Assembly: GCA_003546025.1 (NCBI GenBank)
Contig: QPKB01000001.1
Coordinates: 47,195,122-47,259,121, forward strand
DNA: 64,000 nucleotides
DNA from: Camphora micrantha
Lineage: Eukaryota > Streptophyta > Magnoliopsida > Laurales > Lauraceae
Direction of reading: 5' to 3'
Below are positions 34,503-45,423 of the stretch, in pieces (position 1 is the first letter of the stretch; every line of letters starts with the position of its first letter). The notes below the pieces were generated by a model. That model ran no database searches and had not been told where the DNA came from. It saw only the letters and a program-made list of their open reading frames with translations. Position numbers and translations under genes: made by a program.

Positions 34503-35300
34503 TAAACATTTGAATTTCCAGAAACTCGGGGGTGTTTCTAACCGCATTGTCAGCTGTTGTCTATGGAATTTCGAATTTTTTCTATGGAATTCCTAGAATT
34601 CTAAATCCTGGCCTTTGAAATGATACTTTTGGTCTTTCAAATTTATAAATTTTAGCATCCTGGTTGATGGTGTGATGTGGAGCACAATTTGACGGGTATC
34701 CAAAGGACCGCATACCTAGAATTGTAAATTCTTTCCAACATGAATTCTCTGAATTCCAGCAGTGAGTGAAAGCCTATTTAGTTAGATGCCTAATTAGTTA
34801 GAGGTATTTCTGAAAAGGAATTGGGCTCATTAGGGATTTATAATAAGATGTGACATCTTGTTCCCTTAGGTATTCCAAATGCTCCGTTTGTCTTAAGAAT
34901 TCAGAATTCCAAACCACATAAAAATGTACTTTTAGTCTTATGGTTCAAAAAATTTCAGCATTTCAAATGGGGGGGGGGGGGGGGGGGGGTGGGGGTGGTA
35001 TTTGGAATTTGGAATTCTTGTTCTTTTAAACAAACAAGCCCTTTAAAGGGGGGGGGGGGGGGGGGGGGGGTGGGGTGGTATTTGGAATTCTTGTTCTTTT
35101 AAACAAACAAGCCCTTTAAAGGGGTGGTATTTGGAATTCTTGTTCTTTTAAACAAACAAGCCCTTTAAAGGCTACTTCAGCTATTTAGAATCTAAGGGGG
35201 CATAAATTTAGAATGACTATACTGGATGAAATTTCTCCATGAATGAAACAAGGAATTCGAAAAATAAGAGAATTCAATAGTATTTCGAAATTCGTCATAT
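34503..35300. repeat. GAATTC-rich MITE sequence with triplicated end and two poly(G) runs
   Basis: Three tandem copies of a roughly 50-bp unit (GGTATTTGGAATTCTTG...AAACAAACAAGCCCTTTAAA) end at 35047, 35119 and 35169. The junction before copy 1 is a run of 21 G (34969-34989) and that before copy 2 a run of 23 G (35048-35070); before copy 3 it is only GGGG. Flanking sequence is dense in GGAATTCC words, as at 4.6-5.2 kb. Confidence 0.8.
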
Positions 35301-35524
35301 CTGAAATTCCCAGACTGTTCCTGTTTACTTTCCTTTCAGCTCGCCTTGATCAATTTCACACATTATTGCAGGCTTGGAGCTTCATGGAGTTGTTGATTTG
35401 TTCATATTCTGTTGGAAGCATTTGATATTTAAGAGACAAAAAAAAAACACAGCTCCACATACCCTTTTTCACTCCTACGTTATTTGAAAATATCATTATC
35501 AATGAAAATTTTTTTTTTTGCTCG

Positions 35525-36359
35525 TGTAAGTGCAAAAACTGTAACTCACAAGATTAGAGAGTGCCTTAGAAGACTAAACCAAATGACTGTTGAGAGTTGA
35601 CTGCTTCTGGGTCAGGAGACCTGAAAGGGAAAGGAAAGGAGGTCAAAGGACCCTGGCTGCGGGCAGCACAGGGCTCTCCGATGCCTCAGTTAGTGTAAAT
35701 ACTGAATTGAGGATGGAGAAGATGAGAGGCAGAATGTAAGTGTATCCTTTTATGCGTACCTGTTTTTTGGTTCAATCCCTGCTTATATATGAGTGCTTCC
35801 ATACATTTTACCATGGGTTTGATTATCTGGCAGCTGAGGTCATCAGCCCACAAAGTAATAAATGAATGTCCATCACAGCCCACAAAGCATTGAATGCCAG
35901 TCTGATCAGCCCATATTGCATTAAATGCCAGTCACATTGGGCCTGATCTTGTCTGGACTTATTGGTAGCAAAGGTCCCATCGGATCTCTTCTTGGGCCTC
36001 CCCCGGATGGGGTTACAGCCGCTGGATGCTGCTTTGTCAGAAGCCTGATGATGACCTTGGACGGCTGGGATGACACCTGTCCCATCGACATGTGCTTGGA
36101 GGCAGGAGATAGTTGTCGATACGAGTCTTGACTGGCAGTCCTCACAGCCGTGGCCGAAATGCGTGTCTGGGGGTTGAAGCGCTGGTCCCGGCTAGCGTGT
36201 TGGTGCTGGAGCCGGAATGCGCTCTGCCGGGCCGAGGTCATAGAACTGATCCCGGCTAGCGTGTTGGCCCCATAGCCGGAATGCGCTCAACCGGACTGAT
36301 AACTGGAAATGTACTGTAGTTAATCATAATCTCGGGATGTTTAGAAACTTCTCCACACA
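35525..36359 (-). repeat. 3' LTR of the Tat element
   Basis: Same 835-bp length as the 5' LTR, about 21 differences. The TATA word here reads ATATATAAG on the minus strand (about 35782-35790). Confidence 0.93.
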
Positions 36360-36382
36360 ATAGCCCCCTAGCTTGTGACTCC
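36360..36382 (-). other. Polypurine tract of the Tat element
   Basis: The minus strand reads AAGCTAGGGGGCTAT immediately before the 3' LTR start TGTGTGG, in the right place for plus-strand priming. Confidence 0.6.
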
Positions 36383-36855
36383 TTTAGGGTCTCGGACTCT
36401 TCGGAGTTGGAAGCTACAATGGTATTACTGGAGATCTGATGGCGACGATAGCTAGCGTTCGATTTCCATTCAAAATCCTGACCGCCCGAGGCAATAAATG
36501 CTGTGCCTCAATCATCAAGAAACTTGATAGACAACGCCACGCGTCTCCATCTGGTTGACTGCGCCGTCGGACATGGGACGCGTACAGTCGCCCGACGCGA
36601 CGTTTCGAACTTCGAGACCGGCGCTTGGAATGAAACGGCGTTTCTTCTAATACATAAAGAGCCGCTGTCGCCTTCTTCCTCTTCGTTTTTATCTTTTGCA
36701 TTCGAAGAACTTGCCCAGAAGCTTTCCATTACAGAGTAGATTGCAGTGACGTGTGCTTGGGAGGTTTCTCCGCTTGCATTCGCCTAGTGTAAGTCTCCCT
36801 TTCTTTTTAGGGTTTCTCTTGTTAGGCATTCTCTCCTTCCTCTATCTTTGCATAC

Positions 36856-38918
36856 ATGGGGATCTACAGTCACTGGCTGGAGAACGACGTAGCCATAGAT
36901 GGACTTAGGATGGCATACGAAATACCGGAAGACGTGCTGGTCAGACGAGCGGACCCTGCAAATTATGCACTCCGCTCGTATTCGGAGGGCTGGATGCCTT
37001 TTCCACTGATCGCCGTCGTGGAGGGTGGAGTCAGGTTTCCCCTGGATCCACTCCTTAGGGCCTGCCTCAGCACTTGGGCTCTCAGTCCGTGCCAGCTGTT
37101 GCCCAATAGCTATAAAGTCATTATGGGCACAGCCGTGTTGAACAAAAGCCTGGGTATCGACCTCGGTGTCCATGATATCGAGGACGTCTATGACATATGT
37201 AAGTCCAAGGAGGATAGTTATTACCTCCGAGTCAGGCCTCGTCGCACGGGCTTTGTTACAGCACTCGAGGACTCCAGCAAGTATGCCGGAGACGATCTTC
37301 TGTGTGTCTCGGGGAATTGGGAGTTCGGCGCCGAGGCGGATAAGACGCATAGAGTACCGCGTCACCCCGGGGTCGTTCCAAGTAATCATCCCCTCTGCCT
37401 GTTACTTCATCTCTTTTCCCTCTTTTCCTTAGAATTTGTCGGACTGATATCCCTGTGGTTTTGTTTTGCAGCTGCCCGTGAAAGGAAGCAGCGGGCTAGG
37501 CGGGACGGCTGGAAAAGGAACGAGGAGTGGCATCAGGCAGTTAGAAGGTGTACCGAGTTTTCCAACAGATCGGCTTGGGCGCTGTTGGGCTACGAGCCGA
37601 GATACCGGGGGTACAACAAAAGATCTACGCTGCTCGATCAGTTGCCTCAAGGAGAGAACCCGGGGACAAGTGACCCCCACGCTGGCAGCCGTCTAGAGGC
37701 GGTGTTTGAAGAAGGGGGCCCTTCTCGGGCCGCGACTGGTACTGAGGCGTCGCCCGAACCGCAATCCACTCCCGAGCCGCAATCAAGCGGCACTCCCTTA
37801 AGAAGGAGAGCCCGGCATTCCTCTCCAATGTCGCGAGTCCCGGCATTTGTAGACTTGGAGGCGTTGGCGCTCGGGGACGAGGATGAGTCCCCTCCGCCAG
37901 TAGCTCGGGATTTCGCTGGATGCTTAGCCCCCAGTCCTGTCGAGTCCCTTCGGGTCGTGGAAGAGGAAGTGCCGATTCCAGATCCAGGTCCGGAGGTCCG
38001 GCAATCTCCCGAGGTCGTGCGCAACGAGGGCTCTTCGAGGAAAAGACCGAGGGAGGACGAGGGGAGCTCAAGACAAGCGTTGCGGCCAGCCGAGCCGGCG
38101 CTCTGGACGCCAAGCTTTCTACTCGAGCCAGGGAGGCCTATGACGGTGGAGGACTGCATCCACAAGAAGCCGGACTCCCTCGTGCTTGAGGCGCTCGGCC
38201 ACGCTTGCGCGCTCCTGCGCGACATGGCTCGGCTGGAGAAGATGAGCGACCCGAAATTGATGACGTCGCTGCTGCACTCCTGTTTTCAGGCAATGTCCTT
38301 GACTCTGCTCGCCTTTCCTTTTATACTGGTATTCCGTTTCGGCTACTAACCTTTTCCACTGACTTCTTTTGGCAGACGTTGCAAAAGTCGATGGTAATCA
38401 TCGACAGGTTCAACAAGCAAGGTCCCTTGGTGGCTAGCCTTGCCGAGGAGAAGCAGGAGCTCGAAGAGGCGCTGAGGGCCAGCGCTTCAAAGGCGGACCA
38501 ATTGGAGGCACTCAAGGGCGACCTTCAAGCCAGGCTCGGGGAGGCAGCAGAAGAAATCGAGGGCAAAAAGAATAAAAATGCCGACCTCGAAGCTTTGGTG
38601 GAGAGCCTGAGGAGTGACCTTCATGCGGAGTCAAGGCGGGCGGACGAGGCGGAAGCCAAGATCAAGGCCGAAAGCGAAGCTGCCTTCCAGGACGCGGCTA
38701 CCCAAGCGACCGCTTACTACGGCGCAAAGGTGTTCCGTGTCCGGGGCAAGACATGGCTTAAGGCATGGCGCGCCGCCTTGAGGGAGGCAGGAGTCTTGGA
38801 GGATCATCCATCCTTCGTGAATCCGCCTAGCTGTCCCGGTCCGTTGGCCCCGGATAACACAGTCATTATCGAACCCACAGCCGACGCCCCTAGTAGCTCA
38901 ACCCCTCGAGAAGCTTGA
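36856..38918 (+). CDS. Antisense ORF of the Tat element (putative gypsy-type transposon protein), 3 exons, intact
   Basis: Opposite in direction to gag-pol and between integrase and the 3' LTR. Proposed exons are 36856-37381, 37472-38289 and 38376-38918 (1887 nt, 628 aa), all in phase. Intron 1 is GT-AG and 90 bp with no in-frame stop. Intron 2 is 86 bp with a GC donor (CAG|GCAATG) and a good acceptor (TTTTGGCAG). Residues about 48-120 (with GVRFPLDPLLRACLSTWALS, then LLPNSYKVIMG) resemble the 'putative gypsy type transposon' family (PF04195-like, by eye). The middle is Pro/Ser/Glu-rich and residues about 454-565 form a coiled coil. No stop or frameshift interrupts the exons, unlike pol. A TATA-like TACATAAAG is at about 36651. 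The product's role is unknown. Confidence 0.72.
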
Positions 38919-39195
38919 AGTCTTCTCTTTTCTTTTCTTTTTTTTTTTTTTTTTTGTGTTTTTAGAAGCTCCTGTATGCCTTGTACTTCAGAATGTAAAC
39001 TTTTTCCAGCAATAAATAAATCCAATTTTCTCTATTGTTCTCTTCTTCATTTCGCTCTTTTTGGTATGCTTGATTTTTCCTTTGTAGTATTCGGGTTCAA
39101 CTTAAACAAAATTACTGTGAATAGGTGATTTAGAACGGGATGCGGCATGATATGACGCCGAGATCCTCGGACAATATTAACATGGTAGTAATGGT
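38919..39195. other. 3' flank of the antisense ORF
   Basis: T-rich (a T run at about 38940-38955), with AATAAATAAA at about 39011-39020 that could serve as the polyadenylation signal of the antisense ORF. Confidence 0.45.
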
Positions 39196-39597
39196 TCCAT
39201 ACCGAGGTGATACAGGGACCTACCTGCGGGCAATCTTATAAAGACCCGTAAGCCTCATGCCGAGGTGGTGCGTGAACCGACCTGCAGGCAACCTCATGGT
39301 GGCCCGTAGGCTTCATGCCGGGGTGGTGCGTGGACCGACCTCTAGGCAATCTCATGGCCCATAGGCTTCATGCCGAGGTGGTGCATGGATCGACCTCTAG
39401 GCAATCTCATGGTGGCCCGTAGGCTTCATGCCGTGGTGGTGCGTGGACCGACCTCTAGGCAATCTCATGGTGGCCCGTAGGCTTCATGCCGGGGTGGTGC
39501 GTGGACCGACCTCTAGGCAATCTCATGGTGGCCCGTAGGCTTCATGCGGGGGTGGTGCGTGGACCGACCTCTAGGCAATCTCATGGTGGTTGTCGCC
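39196..39597. repeat. 58-bp tandem repeat inside the Tat element
   Basis: About seven copies; (A)GGCTTCATG words start at about 39250, 39308, 39363, 39421, 39479 and 39537, with a more decayed copy before them. The spacing is 58 bp, except one 55-bp copy lacking TGG. It lies between the tail of the antisense ORF and integrase. Such arrays before the 3' LTR are common in Tat/Ogre elements. Confidence 0.9.
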
Positions 39598-39689
39598 GAG
39601 TTGGACTTCTGCTCCTGAATTGGCAACGGGGGCAAGGACAAGAACTGAAATTGCTTTCATTAAAACCTTGGAACAACTCAAATACAGGA

Positions 39690-40547
39690 TCAAAAGTAAA
39701 ACTTTTTGAGGTGTGACACATTCCACGGCCGAGGTAACTGTCGACCGTCCATATCTTCGAGTTTGTAAGCTGACTGTCCAGCAATAGCGACTATCTTGAA
39801 TGGTCCATGCCAGTTCGGTGCCAGCTTGCCTTGGCCTGGGTCTCGATCCCCCGGGAGTGTCTTCTTTAGGACCAACTCCCCAACCGAGAACCTTCTTTCC
39901 CTGACCCTTCGGTTATAACCCCTGGCCAGTTGCTGCTGATAATCAGCCAATCTGATAATTGCCGATTCTCTGCGTTCGTCGGCGAGATCCAGTTCCCGAG
40001 CAATGTTCGTTTCATTCTGGCCTCGGTCGAAGAGTTCCGATCTCAGGGTCGGGAGGCCGACCTCAAGAGGAATGACGGCCTCCATCCCATAAGCAAGGGA
40101 AAAAGGGGTTGCCGAGGTGGAACGCCTTGGAGTTGTTCTGTAGGCCCATAAGACGCTTGGAAGCTCTTCTACCCACCTTCCTTTAGCCTGATCCAATCGC
40201 TTCTTCAGCCCATCGAGTACCACTTTATTGGAGATCTCCGCCTGGCCGTTGCTCTGCGGATATGCTGGGGTGGAGTAGTGATTCCTGATGTCGAGCTCCT
40301 TAGAGAAGTTCCTGAAGGCGGCGGAATGAAACTGGGTGCCGTTATCCGAGACCAGGACTCCTGGGATGCCGAATCTGGTGACGATGTTCTTCCAAACAAA
40401 ATTCTTCGTATCATGCTCGGCAATGGAAGACAGCGACTACGCCTCTATCCATTTAGTGAAATAATCAGTCGCCACTATCAACCATCTCTTATTTCCCGGA
40501 GCTCGGTGGAGTGGTCCCACGATGTCCAGCCCCCACTGGGCGAAGGG
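39690..40547 (-). pseudogene. pol: Integrase core and C-terminus of the Tat element
   Basis: The same frame continues past the TGA at 40548 with PFAQWGLDIVGPL (first catalytic Asp), is cut by TAG at 40437-40439, and goes on with VLVSDNGTQF (second Asp) and YPQSNGQAEI (catalytic Glu region). The C-terminal domain, open from about 40223 to 39690, contains LAPNWHGPFKI, and no chromodomain follows, as expected for Tat elements. Confidence 0.88.
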
Positions 40548-40550
40548 TCA

Positions 40551-41890
40551 CGGACTAGAGAGCGGGCTCAGATCTTGTGCTGGTTGATGGAGAGAATGGG
40601 AGAATTTCTGGCACTTCTCGCATTTTTTAGCATATAATCGTGCATCCTTTTGCATATATGGCCACCAGTACCCTTGGCTGATCGCACGGTAGGCTAACGA
40701 CCTTCCTCCTATGTGGCTTCCACAGATTCCCTCATGTATTTCATAGAGAAAGTCTTCAACTTTGCTTGGATGGACACACTGAAGGTACGGGCCAGCGAAT
40801 GACTTCCTATAGAGCTTACCTTCGGGGGATAACCAGAACCGTGCTGCCTTCAGTCTAAGCCGATGGGCCTCAATTTTGTCCTCTGGGAGCTTATCGTCCT
40901 TAAGGTAGGATATAATTGGATCCATCCAGCTCGGGCCGAAGTCAAGACAAAGGACCTCCCGAGGTGACTGAAGCTCTATACTGGGTCTTGCTAACGATCC
41001 CACTTCGATAGTTCTCTTCCTCCCTGCCTCGACGGCGGAGGCTAAGCTGGCTAGGGCATCGGCGTGGGAATTTGATCCTCTGCCGATCTGTCTGATTTCG
41101 GCTGTCTGAAATTCCGAAAGAGACTTTTTTGCTAGGACGAGGTAGGCAGCCATCCTGTCGTCTCGAGCTTGATAGTCTCCTGTCAACTGGTTGGTCACCA
41201 GTTGGGAATCACTGAAGACAATTAACTGCCGAGCTCCGAGGATTTTGGCGCTGCTCAGTCCGGCTAACAGGGCTTCGTACTCCGCCTCATTATTCGACGC
41301 CTTGAAATCCAGGGTGAGGGCCTATTCAATGACTAACCCGTCGGGGGTCTGGAGGACAGCTCCGGCACTGGCTCGCTTGGTGGTCGATGATCCGTCGACG
41401 AAGACCTTCCAGACCGAGGCCGGAGGTCGGCTTTGAGTTAGTTCGTCATCCTCCAGGGGTGGTACCTCAAGTTCGCCGCTCCCGGGCTCGGCGCTGAGCC
41501 GAGTTGGTGCCGAGGTTGGAGGTATAAATTCTACGATGAAGTCTGCCAGAATTTGAGCCTTAATTGCTGTTCTGGGCTGGTATCGAATGTCATACTGCCC
41601 GAGTTCAATCGCCCAACGCGAAAGCCTACCTGAAAAATCAGCCTTTCGAAAAACATATTTGAGCGGGTGTTTTGTAACCACCACCACAGTGTGAGTTTGA
41701 AAATAATGAGAGAGCTTGCGAGAGGCACTAACTAATGCCAACGCGAGCTTCTCTAACTGAGTATACCTGGTCTCGGCATCGAGGAGCGATTTGCTCGTGT
41801 AATAAACCGGTTTTTGTTGATTTTCTTCCTCTCTGATGAGGACTGAGCTCACGGCTCGATCCGAGACCGCTAGATACAAATATAATACTT
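40551..41890 (-). pseudogene. pol: RNase H and integrase N-terminus of the Tat element
   Basis: 41879-41322 holds the gypsy connection (with KPVYYTSKSL and LEKLALALV) and the RNase H start (FVDGSSTTKRASAGAVL). TAG at 41322-41324 interrupts it in frame. RNase H continues with NNEAEYEALLAGL and FSDSQLVTNQL, so its acidic residues are present. The integrase zinc domain (IHEGICGSHIGGR...CEKCQKF) follows at about 40740-40600. TGA at 40548-40550 ends this part. Confidence 0.85.
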
Positions 41891-42672
41891 CCCCCGGCTT
41901 TTGGGGTTGAAAGTAAAGGGGGTGAAGAAAGGTAGGCCTTAAGTGCTAGTAAAGCCTGGTCACATTCTGGAGTCCACTGGAATTTAGAGTTTTTTCTTAA
42001 CAGTTTAAAGAAGGGCTGGCACTTATCTGAGGATCTGCTGATGAATCGATTTAGTACGGCAGCCATGCTAGTAAGCTTCTGGACTTCTTTCGCAGTGGTC
42101 GGGCTCTGCACTCTGAGGATGGCGGAAATCTGATCCAGATTTGCCTCAATTCCTCTCCTCGTGACCAAACTCCCAAGGAATTTGCCGGACTCGACGCCAA
42201 AGGCACACTTGGAGGCGTTCAGTTTCAGCTTATACTTTTTCAGAATGGCAAACACCTCAGTCAGATTTGTCAAATGGTTTATGGCCTGCTTGGACTTGAC
42301 GACCATATCGTCAATATACACCTCAACAGTGTTGCCGAGCTGCGCCTCAAACATTCTGGTGACAAGGCGCTGGTAGGTGGCGCCTGCGTTCTTTAATCCG
42401 AAAGGCATTACCTTATAACAGTAGATGCCTCTGGGCGTTATGAACGCAGTCTTCTCTTCATCCGGAGTGTACAGAGGTATTTGATGATAGCCCCGATATG
42501 CATCGAGGAAGCTCATCTGGTCATGGCCAGCGGTGGCGTCGATCATCTGATCAATCTTTGGGAGTGGGAAGCTGTCCTTGGGGCAGGCCTTGTTGAGATC
42601 GGTAAAGTCAACGCACACCCTCCACTTGCCAGTTTTCTTTTTGACCACCACCGTGTTGGCTAGCCAGGCGGG
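41728..42672 (-). pseudogene. pol: Reverse transcriptase of the Tat element
   Basis: Motifs in order: WRVCVDFTDLNKACPKDSFPLP, SFLDAYRGYHQIPL, MPFGLKNAGATYQRLV, then the catalytic YIDDMVVKS and the thumb and connection (with FLGSLVTRRGIEANLDQI). The polymerase core, with both Asp residues of YIDD, is intact. Reading leaves frame near 41891-41895, where a G run on the coding strand appears one base too long, so RNase H is in another frame. Confidence 0.9.
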
Positions 42673-43303
42673 TATTGCACCTCCCTGATCACCCCGGCTT
42701 CAAGTAACTTGCCGACCTCCTCGACTACGGCTTCTGTCTGCGGCAGTCCGGTCCTGCGAGCTTTCTGCATCACTGGCTTATGCTTGGGATCTACATTCAG
42801 CTTATGGCACATGATCTCGGGATGAATACCAGGCATTTCTTCTGGGGTCCAAGCAAAGGCTTCTATGTTCTGGAATAGGAACTCGGTCAGTTCGGACCGT
42901 TCCGGCTCTGTGAGCTGGCTGCCGAGCAGGAAGCACTTCTCTGGATCGTGTGGGCTGATCCTGACCTCGGTCAGCTCTTCCACGCTCTTTTTCTCGGGAT
43001 CCTGCCAACTCTATCCAGCTCTTTCTCCAGTTCGGCCACGTTGACCTGCTTGGGCTCGCGACTTTCGGGCACCACGGCCATTAAGCACTGTTGAGCCATG
43101 TGCTGATCCCCCCGAACCGTTACTATCTTTACCCTGTCGTTATCTTTCAACGGGAATTTCAACTTTTGGTGGAGAGTAGAGGGCACTGCTTCCATGCTAT
43201 AGAGCCAAGTCCTACCCATGATGGCATTGTAAGGGGATGGCGCGTCAACCACCAGTAAGTCCACCATTACGGAGGCTCCTTCAATCTGAACTTTAAGGGT
43301 CAC
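42660..43303 (-). pseudogene. pol: Protease C-terminus and linker to reverse transcriptase, frameshifted
   Basis: 43303-42971 continues the protease fold (with DAPSPYNAIMGRTWLY, typical of gypsy proteases after the flap). A frame change near 43005 moves reading to 42983-42660 (with FAWTPEEMPGI, VMQKARR and EEVGKLLEAGVIREVQYP), the connection leading into reverse transcriptase. A second shift near 42673, where a base appears missing, precedes the reverse transcriptase frame. Confidence 0.8.
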
Positions 43304-43324
43304 TTTCCCCTTTGGATATACAGG

Positions 43325-45322
43325 TTAGGCACTAAATCCTATCAATGGAGTTCGGGCCTCCTGCATGTCTGCTTCCGAGAGGCCCATCTTTCTGAAGCAG
43401 TCGAAGTAGAGGACCTCAGATGAACTGCCGGGGTCGACAAGGATCCTCTGGACTCTGCAGTTTTTCAGCTTCAACGTGAGGACAAGCGGATCACTATGTG
43501 GGAGTTGCACGCCGTCCAGGTCGCCATTTGAAAACCAAATCTTGGGCTGCTCTTTGCGGGCCTTCTTCGCAACCGGTTCGAACTCGGCTGCCATTACCTG
43601 TTTTCCATGGGATGCCCGCCATGCTTCGGTGCGCGCTTGATTACTCCCCCTGGGAGGGGGAGCGAGGTGTATGACGCTAATGAGTTTTTCGGACTCATCG
43701 CTGTCTTGGCCCCTTTCACCTCGGCGCTGAGCTCGAGACTCATCCCCGGTGCCCATCTTGACATATTCTTTAAGATGTCCATCTTGAACGAGTTTCTCCA
43801 AATGAGACCTGAGGATTCTGCATTCCTCAGTATTGTGACCGTTCTGCCTGTGATACGCACAGAATCTGCTCTGGTTGCGGTTGGCCGAATCGCCCCTCAT
43901 GGGCTGCGGCCAGCTAAAGTATGGCTTCGATTTGATCTTATTCATAATCTTGTGAATAGGCTCCTTGAATATGGTATCAACAGCGTTGTAGGGATCGGAA
44001 GACAGCCTAAGTTTCTTGTTGTCTCTATAAGCAGATGCTGAAGCCTTCGCCGAGCTGGTCGGGGCTTTACGTCGGCTTGATTCTTCTCTTCTGGAGGATT
44101 GATCTTCCTTCGAGGACTTGCCTTCCCGACCCTTTCGGCTGACATGAAAGCTTTCCCGGGCTCGGAGCTGATCATCTTCTTGAGCTATGAAGTGGTTTAC
44201 CCTGGCCATCAACGCCGAGATCGAGGTCGCAAGGTTGCCAGCCAGGTCCTCTCGGAGATCGTTGTCTGGCAGCAAGGCGTTCTGGAACGCGAAGATCGCT
44301 ACTTCATCCTTAGAGCCATCGATCTGGCTGTAGACTGTCCAGAATCGCTTGGCGAACTGAGTGATGTTCTCGCCCTGCTTCATCCTCAGAGCCATTATAT
44401 TGGCGTCTGTCTTAGGAATAACTCTGTAGGCTTGAAACTTTCTTATGAAAGAATGCTGGAGCTGCTGCCAGGTCGAGATGGAGTTTTCTGGGAGACTGCA
44501 GAACCACTTCAAGGGGAGCTCGCCCAGGCTAGACGAGAAAACCTTGCAATTCAAATGACCTTCATCCCCCCAGACAGACATCCTCTGAGAGAAGTGTCGC
44601 AGATGCGCGGCCAGATCCGAGGCCCCTTCATAAGTGACGAATCTCGGGACGGTGAACTTCCTTGGAAGAGGGTAATCCCTGATGTCACTAGTGAAAGGTG
44701 ACGCGCCGAGGTCGGCTAATACGCTCGCGTATTGATGACTTCGGGTGAGACCAGCCACTTCCAGGTTCCACCGCACTGCTTGCTGAATCTGCTCTTCAAG
44801 CCACCCCTGAGTGTCATGACGGACCTCGGGAATGTCTTCCGACCTTTTCCTCAAATGACCGCGGCTGCTGCTGGAACCTTCGTCGTTAGTCCGACTGCGT
44901 CTCCTCTCATCCAAATGAATCCTAAGGTCCCTCTGGGGAGGGGTGATCCGCTGATGGTGAGAAGAACCTCCTCCGCTGGCTTGCTGCAAACGCTGCCTGG
45001 CCATGTCGGCTGCTTCAGTTGTCTCCTTGAGCTGTTGCTGGAGGCGCCTGATAAGGGCGTCCTTCTCTCGGATGGTAGCATTCTGCGCCTGAATTTCTTC
45101 GTGAGTAGGATTGAAATTCTCATCAGAGCTGTGAACCTCACTATCTCTCCGGTGATCAAGCAAAATCGGAGACTTACGTCGAGTCTGCCGAAGAGCAAGA
45201 TCTCTTCCTCTAGGAGGCTGAAGAGGGGTCGCCACCACTTGTGGGTATGACTTCAGGCGGGGCTGATACCCTCGCAGATAGATAGGAGTGGACCTCAAGG
45301 ACTCACGGAAATGGTTCGCCAT
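43325..45322 (-). pseudogene. gag: gag and protease region of the Tat element
   Basis: I choose the ATG at 45322 (MANHFRESL), about 100 nt from the primer site; the open frame extends upstream only into the primer site and LTR. It runs 665 codons. Residues about 180-380 are the capsid-like region (with FVTYEGASDLAAHLRHFSQR, then PLKWFCSLP and FIRKFQAYR). A zinc-knuckle-like CAYHRQNGHNTEEC lies near residues 487-500. A retroviral-type aspartic protease begins near 624 with LVDPGSSSEVLY: the Asp and Gly are kept but the usual Thr/Ser between them is Pro. TAA at 43325-43327 cuts the protease in frame, with its downstream part continuing at 43303-42971. Gag itself is open, so capsid protein could still be made. 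Confidence 0.85.
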
Positions 45323-45405
45323 GGCTCCTACGTGGCCTACTTCGGATGCTTTTCCACCTTTTGCAGCTCTCTCAGTTATAGTGTGAAGGAAGATTGACAA
45401 AGTTC

Positions 45406-45423
45406 CCCACAGACGGCACCAAT
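45406..45423 (-). other. Primer-binding site of the Tat element
   Basis: Directly inside the 5' LTR the minus strand reads ATTGGTGCCGTCTGTGGGG. TGGTGCC matches a tRNA 3' end (GGCACCA). It is not the tRNA-iMet type used by the copia and TRIM elements here. I do not assign the tRNA. Confidence 0.75.

Noticed and set aside
36784..38225. Minus-strand ORFs of 201, 162 and 192 codons
   Set aside because: Shadows of the GC-rich antisense ORF of the Tat element.
39196..39597. CRISPR-like regular repeats
   Set aside because: Direct 58-bp tandem copies without unique spacers, inside a plant retrotransposon.
43607..45250. Plus-strand ORFs of 144, 200 and 172 codons
   Set aside because: They lie opposite the open gag frame and mirror its codon bias; no independent promoter or domain.
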